From an uncultured Blastocatellia bacterium (GTDB lineage Bacteria; Acidobacteriota; Blastocatellia; Chloracidobacteriales; Chloracidobacteriaceae): DNA of 64,000 bases. Under the pieces are notes generated by a model. That model made no database searches, was not told where the DNA came from, and saw nothing but the letters and a program-made list of their open reading frames with translations. The stretch covers positions 1 through 64,000 of the forward strand of contig CALGZC010000042.1 in NCBI GenBank assembly GCA_937934745.1. The letters are read 5' to 3'. Position numbers and translations under genes: made by a program. Positions 20,390 to 29,379 of the stretch are shown piece by piece (the first letter of the stretch is position 1; each line of letters starts with the position of its first letter).

Positions 20390-20688
20390 AACTTGGACTC
20401 AGATGCAGCCGGCGACTTCCCTGAGGCAGGGAAAATCAAGTGTCGCACCATCGCACTGGCATTTCAAGGCGTTCTCACACCACACCACATGGTATTCACC
20501 CAACGCGCCGGTATCCGCCCAGCGCGCTGCCCCTGACCGGCAGCTCCCAATGAATAAGGACGCGAAACTTCCAGGGCACAGCCAGGCGAACCGTCCGCAG
20601 CACAACACCCTTGCCGGCAGTCTATAGAACCTCCATGAGGCCACCGAGGTTTCCCCGTCCACGGCGCTCGGGGCCGAAGCAGCGCCTG
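20390..20688. other. 299-base spacer downstream of dtd
   Basis: Between dtd and the coiled-coil gene I see no convincing gene. An 87-codon minus-strand frame (20399-20662) is open and cysteine-rich but has no recognisable domain. The hairpin at 20417-20433 is the only clear structure. Confidence 0.4.
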
Positions 20689-21129
20689 CTATGGATGCTC
20701 GAGGATGAGCGTTACTGGGCCGTCGTTGTGTATTTCGACCCGCATCAGTGCCCCAAACACACCTGTCTCAACGGACACTCCCAACAACCGCAGGGCATCG
20801 GCGTAACGCGCCACCAAGGGGGCGGCGACATCCGGCGGCGCGGCGTCCACAAAGGAGGGGCGGCGCCCCTTCCGCACATCACCGTAGAGGGTAAACTGCG
20901 ACACGACCAGCGCGCCACCGCCGATTTCCAACAGCGAACGGTTCATCTTCCCGGCTTCATCCTCGAAAACACGCAGATTGGCCGTCTTTTCAGCCAGCCA
21001 ATCGGCGTTAGCTTCCGTGTCTCCGTGCGTGACACCGACCAAGATGCACAGCCCACGTTCACACCGTCCGACCACCTTGCCGGCAACTGACACAGAGGCC
21101 CGCGCCACCCGCTGAATGACCAGTTTCAT
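20689..21129 (-). CDS. dtd: D-aminoacyl-tRNA deacylase
   Basis: Cytosolic proofreading enzyme that removes D-amino acids from mischarged tRNA. The 146-residue product matches the DTD family along its whole length: it opens [17 protein letters not shown], has the catalytic motif [17 protein letters not shown], and ends near [10 protein letters not shown], the Gly-Pro cross-dimer motif. Stop codon and next minus-strand start (20389) are separated by 299 bases, so it is probably the end of its own transcript. Confidence 0.95.
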   Translation of the reverse strand: MKLVIQRVARASVSVAGKVVGRCERGLCILVGVTHGDTEANADWLAEKTANLRVFEDEAGKMNRSLLEIGGGALVVSQFTLYGDVRKGRRPSFVDAAPPDVAAPLVARYADALRLLGVSVETGVFGALMRVEIHNDGPVTLILEHP

Positions 21130-21357
21130 GCTTCACCGTTCCGTCAAAGCAACGCAAACGGGCATCGGACCGTGTCGGAAGGGCGATACTGTTGGTATCC
21201 CAGGGCGCTCAAATGAGCGGCGATACCCGTACGCAACCATGGTTCAGACCCAAGATGAGTTTGTGTCAGATGTCGTGGTGCGATGCCCTGGTGAGATTGG
21301 CATAGCCTGGGAAAGTGTCAACTGCTGGCCGTCCCCCCCGACGACAGCGCGGCCCGA

Positions 21358-21936
21358 TCAATCACCTTGACGCCCAAGCTCAAACGGGGCCAGGTTGACC
21401 ATGAGTTCACGGAGAGGTATTTCACCGGTGAGTCGCGCCTGCAGACGACGCGTGAACAGCCACAAAAGGCTCACCTCGAACGCCACATCAATCACATACC
21501 GAAAGCGCACGCCCACATCGAGGTCTGTCGTCAACAGGGTATAGAGTCCCAGTTGGAACACCTTGGAGAGGTCACCCGCTACCGGAAAGGTTACATCCAA
21601 CGCACCGTTTTTCGGTAAGGTTAGTGCGTCGGGCCGGCGTCCACGCCCGCACTCGACATCATTGATCGTGAGCCGGTACGTCAGGTTGGAGAGCTTCAGT
21701 TCACGGTTGGGGTTGTGAACCGTGACGGTAGCGCGGAAATCGGCGATGGGATAATCCACATGTTCAACCTGGAGCGCCCTCAGCGTCAGCGTCGGCTCGC
21801 GAAAGCCCTTGGGTAGCCGGCCGGCACTTTGGCCGGCGACGGCTGATTGCCCCTCGCCGGCCAATCTGCCAACCGTGAGGCCACCGAGCAGCCCAACCCA
21901 AGTCAAAAAGCGCCGGCGTCGAACTTCAACCGACAT
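21358..21936 (-). CDS. LEA-2/WHy-domain protein with a twin-arginine-type signal
   Basis: The 192-residue product opens MSVEVRRRRFLTWVGLLGGL, a twin-arginine-type signal (RRxFL) followed by a short hydrophobic core, so export in folded form by Tat is likely. The mature part resembles the LEA14/WHy immunoglobulin-like fold: LRALQVEHVDYPIADFRATV followed by VHNPNRELKLSNLTYRLTIN, where the asparagine-proline pair is characteristic. LEA-2 proteins are linked to desiccation and stress tolerance in plants and bacteria; the role here is unknown. The frame extends upstream to 22071 but the ATG at 21936 gives the clean signal. It lies 140 bases after the TMK-like gene on the same strand. Confidence 0.75.
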   Translation of the reverse strand: MSVEVRRRRFLTWVGLLGGLTVGRLAGEGQSAVAGQSAGRLPKGFREPTLTLRALQVEHVDYPIADFRATVTVHNPNRELKLSNLTYRLTINDVECGRGRRPDALTLPKNGALDVTFPVAGDLSKVFQLGLYTLLTTDLDVGVRFRYVIDVAFEVSLLWLFTRRLQARLTGEIPLRELMVNLAPFELGRQGD

Positions 21937-22076
21937 ACACCGCACAACAACAGCACCGGCAAAGCTCACCGCCGGCGATGTTCGCCCAGATGTGCCATCC
22001 CACACAGGCGATGGTTTGTAACGACCCGACAGCATAGGCAAGCAGCGTGGCCCACCATAGTCGAAGAACAAGCTGC

Positions 22077-22967
22077 TTATGCCTCTTCGCCTATCGGCTT
22101 GGCAACCTGGTGGTTTGGTTTCATTTCCTCCCTGCCGGTCAGATCGGACCGTACACCCACAAGCGAGCTGTGCGTTTGCCGCCGGCCTTCGAGCGCATCC
22201 GCGCCCCCGGCTACGGCGGCAGCGTCTGTGGGTGGGCTGCCAGAGGTCAGGCCGCTGGGCATCGCATCTGCGGCCGACGTCGTCCGCGGCAACACCTTCC
22301 GAATCTTCCGTTGCAGAACGCTAAAGACTTTGTTGATCGTCTGCCGTGCATCGACGATGTCAAAACCATACTGCCGCGCCAGTTGGTCGAAGGTTGCCAA
22401 CAACCGGGTTTGATACTGCACAAAGCAGTCATACATATCATCACCGGGCAGAAAATCCATCCCCGACTCCCAGTAGTCAAAGCCGGTACTGGTCAGGACG
22501 CGCGGAATCAGATGCGGTAGGTCAATCTTGAGGTATAACACAGCATCTGGCTTGAGTGCGAAACCATAAACACTCTGAATCCAATCAGCCGAGGCGCCGC
22601 GGACAATCGCCCGCGCCATGAGCGAATACACATACCGGTCGGTGAGAACAATGAAACCTGCCCGGAGGGCCGGGATCATCTGATTTTCCAGGCGGTCGGC
22701 GAGATCGGTCGCATAGAACAAATCCATGGTCTTTGCGCCGAGCGTATGCCCTTCCTTGGCTTTTTTGAGGCCCCGCCCGGCGAGGATCGAGCGTGTCAAT
22801 CCCGTGTCCAGCACGGCAAACCCCGAGGACTCCAACCAGTTTTTGAGCAGCGCAATCTGGGTCGAGCGGCCGACCCCATCCGTTCCCTCCAAGACGATGA
22901 GGCGGCCGGGTAAGTTTGTTTCTTGAAAGCCGGGCAATCCGGCTCCAAAGAATTGAATCTTTGTCAT
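22077..22967 (-). CDS. Thymidylate-kinase-like P-loop protein with altered Walker A (K to R)
   Basis: A TMK-fold nucleoside-monophosphate-kinase-like protein of 296 residues. The P loop reads EGTDGVGRSTQ at residues 27-37: arginine 34 (codon CGC) stands where kinases have the catalytic lysine. The DR(Y/F) nucleotide-binding motif is present as TDRYVYSLMARAIVRG. The last 60 residues, after KIRKVLPRTTSAAD, are polar, low-complexity and probably disordered. The start is the ATG at 22967, with GGAG seven bases upstream; the GTG six codons earlier lies before that ribosome-binding site. The gene is 27 bases behind a second TMK-like gene with an intact P loop. It could be an inactive or regulatory partner, or an enzyme tolerant of arginine; thymidylate kinase activity should not be assumed. 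Confidence 0.82.
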   Translation of the reverse strand: MTKIQFFGAGLPGFQETNLPGRLIVLEGTDGVGRSTQIALLKNWLESSGFAVLDTGLTRSILAGRGLKKAKEGHTLGAKTMDLFYATDLADRLENQMIPALRAGFIVLTDRYVYSLMARAIVRGASADWIQSVYGFALKPDAVLYLKIDLPHLIPRVLTSTGFDYWESGMDFLPGDDMYDCFVQYQTRLLATFDQLARQYGFDIVDARQTINKVFSVLQRKIRKVLPRTTSAADAMPSGLTSGSPPTDAAAVAGGADALEGRRQTHSSLVGVRSDLTGREEMKPNHQVAKPIGEEA

Positions 22968-22994
22968 GCCATTACTCCAGGGCACCGGTGGGCG

Positions 22995-23705
22995 CTAGGA
23001 TACCAAACGGCTACGGCGGTGCGCCCGAAACTGTGGATCACGCAGCACGCCCTTCAGGTGCGGTTTGACAAGACTGCGCACAATCCGTTGCTGTTCTGTG
23101 ATCGGCAACGTCGCGTCAATCACCGTCAGGTTGTATTCCGCAACCAGGCGTTCGTACTCCTCCAAAATCTTGCCTTGAAAAATCCGAAACGACTCGTAGG
23201 GGTCTTCCGACCACCCCATATCGAGTCCGGCTTCGTAGTACTTCAACTCGGGACGTCCGACCAGAATGCGGTCGAGCGCCGTCTCCAATGGGACACGGAA
23301 ATAAAAGCCAATCGTCGGCGGCACGGCAAAGGCATACACTTTCCTGACCCATTCACGGTCATTACCGCGCACCGCATCACGGGCAAACGCCGTGTACACG
23401 TAGCGATCGGCCAGCACAATCGCTCCGGCCTTGAGTGGCGGGATGATGTCGCGCTCTGTGCGGTCGGCGAAGTCTGTTGCGTGAATTAGACTAAACGTTG
23501 TCGGTGACAAGGCGTGGGTTTCTTTCCCTAGCTTGGTGGTTTTCTTCACAAGCGGCGAAGAGTTCCACGCGCTGAAAAAGACACAGTACCCTTCCGAGAC
23601 TAACCATTTGTGGAGCAGGTCGAGTTGGGTACTTTTGCCAGAACCGTCAATGCCTTCAACAATAAACAGTTTTCCGGGGAAGCCGGTGGGGCGTCCAGCC
23701 TGCAT
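22995..23705 (-). CDS. tmk: Thymidylate-kinase-like protein (intact P loop)
   Basis: A 236-residue dTMP-kinase-family protein; such enzymes phosphorylate dTMP to dTDP. Walker A is EGIDGSGKSTQ with Lys24, followed by ATDFADRTERDIIPPL and the DRY motif ADRYVYTAFARDAVRG. The central part (VPPTIGFYFRVPLETALDRI) matches the family, while the LID region GRPELKYYEAGLDMG is unlike E. coli or human TMK. The ATG at 23705 has GGAG six bases upstream. It lies between cysE (60 bases upstream) and the K-to-R paralogue (27 bases downstream) on one strand. No other TMK is visible, so this may be the true thymidylate kinase, but the unusual LID leaves the substrate open. Confidence 0.85.
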   Translation of the reverse strand: MQAGRPTGFPGKLFIVEGIDGSGKSTQLDLLHKWLVSEGYCVFFSAWNSSPLVKKTTKLGKETHALSPTTFSLIHATDFADRTERDIIPPLKAGAIVLADRYVYTAFARDAVRGNDREWVRKVYAFAVPPTIGFYFRVPLETALDRILVGRPELKYYEAGLDMGWSEDPYESFRIFQGKILEEYERLVAEYNLTVIDATLPITEQQRIVRSLVKPHLKGVLRDPQFRAHRRSRLVS

Positions 23706-23765
23706 GCCATACTCCGTAGTCTGAGCCAGCGTCGTCGGGCGACCAAACTCAAGTTGCCCACACCA

Positions 23766-24683
23766 TTACGTGGTGTGGGCAACGCCAGCGCGCGTAATGA
23801 TGCGAATCTGCGGATCTTCAATCACCACCTTACTGTACGGCTCAACGGAACGGGTCAACCATACGTTGCCGCCGATGATGCTGCCACGCCCGATCACCGT
23901 CTCACCGCCCAAAATCGTTGCACCAGCATAGATCACGACATCGTCCTCAATGGTCGGATGGCGCTTCACGTGCCGTACCAACAATCCGTCGGCATCCTTG
24001 GGAAAGGACAACGCGCCAAGCGTGACACCTTGATACAGCTTGACATTGTCGCCGATGACCGTGGTTTCACCAATGACGACACCTGTGCCATGGTCAATGA
24101 AAAACCGACGACCGATGCGGGCACCGGGATGGATGTCAATACCGGTTCGTCCGTGGACGTATTCCGCCATAATGCGCGGAATCAGCGGCACCCCCCGCAT
24201 GAACAGATCGTGCGCAATGCGGTGTACCAAAATCGCCTGGATGCACGGATAACTCAAAATCACCTCGTCGTAATCATGGGCGGCCGGATCGCCGAGGTAG
24301 GCCGCTTCGACATCTTCGGCGAGCCACTCGCGCAAGGCCGGTAGTCGGTCAATGAGGTCCCAGACAATGGCTTCCGCCGTTGTCCAGCAATCGGTACACT
24401 CGGCACAGGCATCGTGCGGCAACTTGCGGTCATGACACAACGCCAGAGCAATTTGTTTGGGTAGTTCGGCCGCAATATCGTCGAGCAACTCCTGCACCCG
24501 CTCTGGGGTTGCCGCCCGCGTGACGGCACCGTAGTAGCCCGGGAAAAGCAACTCCCGAAAGTCAAGCAGGGTTTTAATGATGGCATCGCGCGACGGCAGG
24601 GCTCCCCGGTCGTGACGGAGCGCCGATGACGCTGCATACGACTGCAGGATGGCTTGGGTGGCCTGGGTCAGACGTGGATGCAT
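23766..24683 (-). CDS. cysE: Serine O-acetyltransferase (EpsC/SrpH-type)
   Basis: Makes O-acetyl-L-serine from serine and acetyl-CoA, the first step of cysteine synthesis. The 306-residue product has the helical N-terminal SATase domain, including [20 protein letters not shown] and [17 protein letters not shown]. The left-handed beta-helix of hexapeptide repeats follows ([48 protein letters not shown]), with catalytic histidines in these motifs. The start is set at ATG 24683 ([12 protein letters not shown]); the frame opens as far as 24794, but that N-terminus is serine/arginine junk overlapping the promoter zone of hpd. No cysK gene is nearby. Divergent from hpd. Confidence 0.9.
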   Translation of the reverse strand: MHPRLTQATQAILQSYAASSALRHDRGALPSRDAIIKTLLDFRELLFPGYYGAVTRAATPERVQELLDDIAAELPKQIALALCHDRKLPHDACAECTDCWTTAEAIVWDLIDRLPALREWLAEDVEAAYLGDPAAHDYDEVILSYPCIQAILVHRIAHDLFMRGVPLIPRIMAEYVHGRTGIDIHPGARIGRRFFIDHGTGVVIGETTVIGDNVKLYQGVTLGALSFPKDADGLLVRHVKRHPTIEDDVVIYAGATILGGETVIGRGSIIGGNVWLTRSVEPYSKVVIEDPQIRIITRAGVAHTT

Positions 24684-24874
24684 GGCGTGCGCAGCAACTC
24701 CGGGACAGCACCGTGATGAAGATGATGACATACCGACTCTAAACCAGAAGCGCGTCCTCCGTGAAATATTTCTCCACAGACGGCTCCGCACCACAGGTTC
24801 GCTTGCGCAGCGTCAACAACCGAACGACAATCCAACGTGAGTTTGGTAACCTTCTGCTTACGGGGTATCATCGT

Positions 24875-25990
24875 ATGTCTGCACCTCAAGAAGCGCGTCA
24901 GCAGCGTGCGCCACTCGCCGTTGTGGATTTTGACCATGTTGAGTTTTACGTTGGCAATGCTAAGCAGGCAGCGTATTTCTACCGCACGGCGTTTGGGTTC
25001 AACATTGTCGCCTACTGTGGGCCGGAAACCGGCGTGCGTGACCGCGTCTCCTATGCCCTTCAGCAAGGCGCTATTCGCTTGCTCATCACGGGAGCGCTGA
25101 CAGCCGACCATCCGATTGCGGAACATGTTCATCGTCACGGCGACGGCGTCTATGCCGTGGCGTTTCGCACGCCTGACGCGACGGCTGATTTCCAACAGGC
25201 CGTCGCGCGCGGAGCCAAGGCATGGCGCGAACCGGTCACCCTGCGTGATGCGCACGGAACCGTGCAGGTCGCCGAAATCGCTGCCTATGGCGATACAATT
25301 CACCGCTTTGTGACCCGTGACAACTACACAGGCCCGTTTCTGCCGGGCTTTGAGCCGCGCTCTGTCAGGGCTGCCCAGACTGAGTTTCTCCAGCGAATCG
25401 ATCACGTTGTCGCCAACGTCGGCTGGAATGAAATGGAGACCTGGGTGCAATTCTACGAAGACATCTTTGGTTTCTTCCAGTTCCGCCACTTCGACGAAAC
25501 AGACATTTCAACGGAATACACGGCGCTGCGCTCAAAGGTGATGGCCAGCCCGAGCCTGGCCATCAAACTCCCGATCAACGAGCCGGCCAAGGGCAAGAAG
25601 CGGTCCCAAATTGAAGAGTACGTGGATTTCTACGGTTCACCCGGCGTACAGCACATTGCAATTGCCACGTCGGACATTCTCGGCGCTGTCGCACAACTGC
25701 GCGCCAACGGCGTTGAGTTCCAGAGCGTGCCGCCGGGTTACTATGACACCGTCACGGGGCGAGTGGGCGACATTGCTGAGGATTTGTCCGCACTCCGCGA
25801 CCTCAACATTTTGGTTGACCGGGATGATCAGGGTTATTTGCTGCAAATCTTTACCAAGCCGCTTCAGGATCGTCCGACTGTATTTTTTGAAATCATCCAG
25901 CGCCGTGGCAGTGAAAGCTTTGGCAAAGGGAATTTCAAAGCCCTGTTTGAAGCGATTGAACAGGATCAGGCCGCACGCGGAACGCTCTAG
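24875..25990 (+). CDS. hpd: 4-Hydroxyphenylpyruvate dioxygenase
   Basis: Non-haem Fe(II) enzyme that turns 4-hydroxyphenylpyruvate into homogentisate in tyrosine breakdown, and in tocopherol or plastoquinone synthesis where present. The 371-residue product has two vicinal-oxygen-chelate halves; the first opens VVDFDHVEFYVGNAKQAA. The iron ligands appear as His in QRIDHVVANVG, His in GVQHIAIATS and Glu in FFEIIQRRGS. The C-terminal helix FGKGNFKALFEAIEQDQ, which gates the active site, is family-typical. The ATG at 24875 is chosen over an open upstream frame. No homogentisate dioxygenase or prenyltransferase lies nearby, so degradation versus quinone synthesis is not decided. Confidence 0.95.
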   Translation: MSAPQEARQQRAPLAVVDFDHVEFYVGNAKQAAYFYRTAFGFNIVAYCGPETGVRDRVSYALQQGAIRLLITGALTADHPIAEHVHRHGDGVYAVAFRTPDATADFQQAVARGAKAWREPVTLRDAHGTVQVAEIAAYGDTIHRFVTRDNYTGPFLPGFEPRSVRAAQTEFLQRIDHVVANVGWNEMETWVQFYEDIFGFFQFRHFDETDISTEYTALRSKVMASPSLAIKLPINEPAKGKKRSQIEEYVDFYGSPGVQHIAIATSDILGAVAQLRANGVEFQSVPPGYYDTVTGRVGDIAEDLSALRDLNILVDRDDQGYLLQIFTKPLQDRPTVFFEIIQRRGSESFGKGNFKALFEAIEQDQAARGTL

Positions 25991-26084
25991 TCGGTGCAGT
26001 GCAACCGGCAGGCGTGGCTCGCCGACCAATCCGTGCGCTAACCTTACCTCTCACACGTGCTGAGGTCACCGGGAAACAGCAACA

Positions 26085-26110
26085 GGCGCAGGTCAGGAAC
26101 GACCTGCGCC
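26085..26110. terminator. Intrinsic-terminator-like hairpin between hpd and tRNA-Asn
   Basis: A perfect 10-base stem GGCGCAGGTC/GACCTGCGCC closes a 6-base loop. It lies downstream of both convergent units. On the minus strand it is followed by a T-rich run (TGTTGCTGTTT), so it probably ends the tRNA transcript. Confidence 0.65.
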
Positions 26111-26126
26111 TATCCTGTGAATTAGG

Positions 26127-26201
<75 letters not shown>

Positions 26202-26214
26202 ATAGAGAAGGCAG

Positions 26215-26243
26215 TTTCTACTGACCCCAGCGCAGCTTGTCAA
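26215..26243 (-). promoter_or_regulatory. Sigma-70-type promoter of tRNA-Asn, -35 overlapping the ruvB stop
   Basis: A consensus -35 TTGACA (26238-26243) and a -10 TAGAAA (26215-26220) are 17 bases apart. The -10 lies 13 bases before the mature tRNA 5' end. The TGA inside TTGACA is the stop codon of ruvB. Confidence 0.68.
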
Positions 26244-27334
26244 TAGCTTTTCTTCAGGCTTTCGTCATAACCGTCGAACAGCGGTGTTTGTGCTGTTTCA
26301 GCCGTTCGGCGCGGTGCGACGCCCAAATGCGCATAGGCGGCGCTTGTCGCCACCCGTCCCCGTGGGGTGCGGTTGAGCAAGCCCGTCTGGATCAGATACG
26401 GCTCGTAGATTTCCTCGATGGCGTCCTTTTCCTCGTTGATGGCCGCCGACAGCGTCGCCAGCCCGACCGGTCCGCCATCAAACTTCTCAATAATCGTGAG
26501 TAGCAGTTTGCGGTCGACTTCGTCGAGGCCAAACTTATCCACTTCCAGCCGATCCAGGGCTTCGGCAGCGACGGCGGCCGTGATCTGCCCGTCGTACATG
26601 ACTTCGGCAATGTCGCGGACGCGCCGCAGTAGCCGGTTGGCAATGCGGGGTGTTCCGCGTGAACGGCGGGCAATTTCTGCGGCGCCGTCCTCGTCAATCA
26701 GTGTGTTCAAAATCCGGGCAGCGCGCATCACGATCTGCCGGAGATGCTCCGGCGTGTAAAAGTCGAGGTGAAGGTTAATGCCAAAGCGCCCTCGCAATGG
26801 GGCCGTGATGAGGCCGGCGCGCGTCGTGGCACCGATGAGCGTAAAACGGGGCAAGTCCAGCTTGATGGAACGTGCCGATGGACCCTGTCCGATCACAATA
26901 TCCAGTTGAAAGTCCTCCATGGCCGGGTAGAGAATCTCCTCAACCGCTGGCGACAAACGGTGGATTTCGTCAATGAACAGAACATCCCGTTCCCGAAGAT
27001 TGGCCAGGATCGCTGCCAGATCGCCGGCCTTTTCAATGACCGGGCCTGAGGTGGACTTAATATCGACGCCCATCTCATTGGCGACGATCATGGCCAGGGT
27101 CGTTTTGCCCAGTCCCGGTGGGCCACATACCAGCAGATGATCGAGTGGCTCACCCCGCCGGCGCGCCGCCTGCATAAACACGCCGAGGTTCTCCGTGGCA
27201 CGTGTTTGTCCCACATAATCACGCAGAAAGCGTGGGCGCAGTGAAGCTTCAATGGCGCGCTCGTCAAGGTCTGTGTCGCCCGCGACCAGTCGCCGCGCGG
27301 CAGCGTGCTCGGCGTCCCGCATCAATGACATCAT
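26240..27334 (-). CDS. ruvB: Holliday junction branch migration ATPase RuvB
   Basis: Hexameric AAA+ motor that drives Holliday-junction branch migration with RuvA. The product of about 364 residues has [11 protein letters not shown] near the N-terminus, Walker [16 protein letters not shown], Walker [13 protein letters not shown], sensor 1 [19 protein letters not shown] and the winged-helix C-terminus ([20 protein letters not shown]). ATG at 27334 is used; TTG 27337 or ATG 27322 are possible, as no Shine-Dalgarno sequence discriminates. ruvA and ruvC are not in the window. Confidence 0.96.
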   Translation of the reverse strand: MMSLMRDAEHAAARRLVAGDTDLDERAIEASLRPRFLRDYVGQTRATENLGVFMQAARRRGEPLDHLLVCGPPGLGKTTLAMIVANEMGVDIKSTSGPVIEKAGDLAAILANLRERDVLFIDEIHRLSPAVEEILYPAMEDFQLDIVIGQGPSARSIKLDLPRFTLIGATTRAGLITAPLRGRFGINLHLDFYTPEHLRQIVMRAARILNTLIDEDGAAEIARRSRGTPRIANRLLRRVRDIAEVMYDGQITAAVAAEALDRLEVDKFGLDEVDRKLLLTIIEKFDGGPVGLATLSAAINEEKDAIEEIYEPYLIQTGLLNRTPRGRVATSAAYAHLGVAPRRTAETAQTPLFDGYDESLKKSY

Positions 27335-27399
27335 CAAAGAAGGATGTTACTGCCGCCCCAGGTGTAGACGGTGCCCTGTCCTGCAAGGGATGTGCAACG

Positions 27400-29154
27400 C
27401 TAATTGCTGTTCTTGTTGTTGTTCTTGACACCTTCGGTCATCCGCGCCGGTAACACATTGAGCCGACGGGCATTTTCGGCCAGGGCGCGTGCCTGGGGAA
27501 TTTCGGCCAGGGCGCGCTTGACCACATTTTCCTCACGGATGATGACTTCCTGCGCCGTGTCGAAGCCGTAAGCCGCTATCAACACCTCACGCCGCAGTTG
27601 ACGTTGTAGGAACGCATCCTGTCCTGCCAGTGCGTTCGGCGTCAAACCAAACTCCTGTAACCGCTCCCGTGCAAATGTCTTGAACGTCGCCAGCAGCTTG
27701 TCCGTCACCGGATAGTCGGTCTCTTGCAGCGTGTGATTGAAATCCACATCGTGCGGAACCCGATACGCCGTCAGACCTTCCACCTGCCCGTTGACCAGGA
27801 GGCGCGCAAACAGGAAGGTCAAGCTGCTGAGCTTTTCCTGCGCCAACGTGTAGGTCTCGCCCTTGACTTCGACATCCGGCGTAATCCCCAAGCCGCCGTA
27901 CACCGTCCGCTTACCGTCGGTGAAGTACTGAGTCAACCCACCTTGACCGGTGGCTGCCGTCCGCGAGCGCCGGCGCTGATAATCGTAGAGTGAAACATTG
28001 TCGTAGCGCCGCTGAATCAGACGGCCCGTTGGCGTGTAGTATTTTGCCGAGGTCAGCGTCAGCCCATAGCCGTCCGGCAGCCGGTAGGGTGTTTGTACCA
28101 AGCCCTTGCCGAAGGTTGTTTCACCCACCAGCAGGGCGCGGTCGTGGTCCTGGAGCGCGCCGGCAAGAATTTCAGCAGCGCTGGCACTCCCGCCGTTGAC
28201 CAACACAACCAATGGAACGTCTTCAGGATTGGAGTTATTGGACATCAGCGCATTCTCATACATCGTCCCGCGCGGCGTCCGGCCGCGAATACTGACGATT
28301 TTTTGCCCCCGCTGAAGGAATAACTCGGCGATGGCGCGTGCAGCCTCCACGAGTCCCCCTGGATTATCGCGCTGGTCGAAGATGATGGCCTGCGCGCCCC
28401 GTGCCTTGAGCTGGTGTACGGCCGCGGCGACCTCTTCCCCGCTGGCCTGGGCAAAACCGCGCCGGAACGCCAAATAACCGACGTCCGGGGTCAGCATAAA
28501 CACATTTGACACCGAGGGCTGCCCGACGGAATCGCGGACAATCCGTACTGTCATAGGGTCTGGCACACCCGGACGACTGACTGTCACCGTAACGGCCGTA
28601 CTGCGCAGCCCGCGCAATCGAGACCGAACTTTTGACACACCCCAACCTTCGGTGGACTCCCCGTCAATGGCGAGAATTTCATCGCCGTAGCGCAGTCCGG
28701 CACGGTACGCAGGTGTGTCGGCAATCGGCGACCAGATATAGACTTTGTTGCCGTGCTGCGCAATGAGCGAACCGATGCCGGAGTAGTTGGCTTGCTGCTG
28801 ACTGCGAAATTCGTTGAATTCCTCGCGGGTGAAGAAGTTCGAGTGCGGATCCAGCATCCGCAGCATGCCCGTTGCGGCAGCATCACACAGGCGTTCATAG
28901 TCCAGCGGGCCGGCGTAGTATTCCTCGGCCAGCGTCAGGGCTTCGATATAGGCCGTTGTGACGACCTTTCCTTTCCAGGCATCACCCTGCGCTGCATCCG
29001 AAGCCAAACCGAACTCGACTTCTTGAGCCTGAACAGTGCCGTACCCGGACGGACTCACCAGGGCCGGGATACCTGTCAGCCAAGTCAGACAGGCAACCCC
29101 AAGGAGACCAACAACCAGGCGTGATGGGATTGGGATGCACGTAAAAACCTTCAT
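27400..29154 (-). CDS. ctpA: S41 family carboxyl-terminal processing protease (CtpA/Prc-like)
   Basis: Periplasmic serine protease that trims or degrades envelope proteins from the C-terminus. Residues 1-45 form a signal peptide (VVGLLGVACLTWLTGIPALV, cleavage near VQAQ). A PDZ domain with YSGIGSLIAQHGNKVYI and YRAGLRYGDEILAIDG follows. The S41 core has DQRDNPGGLVEAARA, the nucleophile in NGGSASAAEILAGAL and the general-base lysine in TTFGKGLVQTPYRLPDG. An extra C-terminal helical region of about 130 residues extends past the protease domain. The ATG at 29154 begins MKVFTCIPIPSR. It is divergent from miaB and 62 bases upstream-to-downstream of ruvB on the same strand. Confidence 0.93.
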   Translation of the reverse strand: MKVFTCIPIPSRLVVGLLGVACLTWLTGIPALVSPSGYGTVQAQEVEFGLASDAAQGDAWKGKVVTTAYIEALTLAEEYYAGPLDYERLCDAAATGMLRMLDPHSNFFTREEFNEFRSQQQANYSGIGSLIAQHGNKVYIWSPIADTPAYRAGLRYGDEILAIDGESTEGWGVSKVRSRLRGLRSTAVTVTVSRPGVPDPMTVRIVRDSVGQPSVSNVFMLTPDVGYLAFRRGFAQASGEEVAAAVHQLKARGAQAIIFDQRDNPGGLVEAARAIAELFLQRGQKIVSIRGRTPRGTMYENALMSNNSNPEDVPLVVLVNGGSASAAEILAGALQDHDRALLVGETTFGKGLVQTPYRLPDGYGLTLTSAKYYTPTGRLIQRRYDNVSLYDYQRRRSRTAATGQGGLTQYFTDGKRTVYGGLGITPDVEVKGETYTLAQEKLSSLTFLFARLLVNGQVEGLTAYRVPHDVDFNHTLQETDYPVTDKLLATFKTFARERLQEFGLTPNALAGQDAFLQRQLRREVLIAAYGFDTAQEVIIREENVVKRALAEIPQARALAENARRLNVLPARMTEGVKNNNKNSN

Positions 29155-29311
29155 CGTGTTAGACCGGTGCGATCAGGAGGTGAAACAAGGCGCGCTGAGA
29201 ACTGGCAGAGCAAACTCTACGGGAAGCCACCAAGTCGGACGACTACCGCATTGTTGGATGTCGGCGGGTTGGGGTCAAGGCCCGAACGATGGTCGGATGC
29301 TCACTGACGGA

Positions 29312-29339
29312 TTGAAAAGCTACCACCGCACGGTATAGT
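29312..29339 (+). promoter_or_regulatory. Sigma-70-type promoter upstream of miaB
   Basis: TTGAAA (29312-29317) and TATAGT (29334-29339) are 16 bases apart, about 40 bases before the miaB start. Both boxes match consensus in five of six positions. Confidence 0.6.
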
Positions 29340-29379
29340 CACGCTGCATCTTTTGTTTTCAGGACAGGTCGGGTCGCCT

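Noticed and set aside
20399-20662. 87-codon cysteine-rich minus-strand frame between dtd and the coiled-coil gene
   Set aside because: It has an ATG and is not overlapped by another gene, but no ribosome-binding site, domain or coupling supports it; kept only as a remote possibility.
22077-22967. TMK-like gene with K-to-R as a pseudogene
   Set aside because: The frame is intact, has a good ribosome-binding site, and conserves the DR motif and overall fold pattern; a decaying gene would not be expected to.
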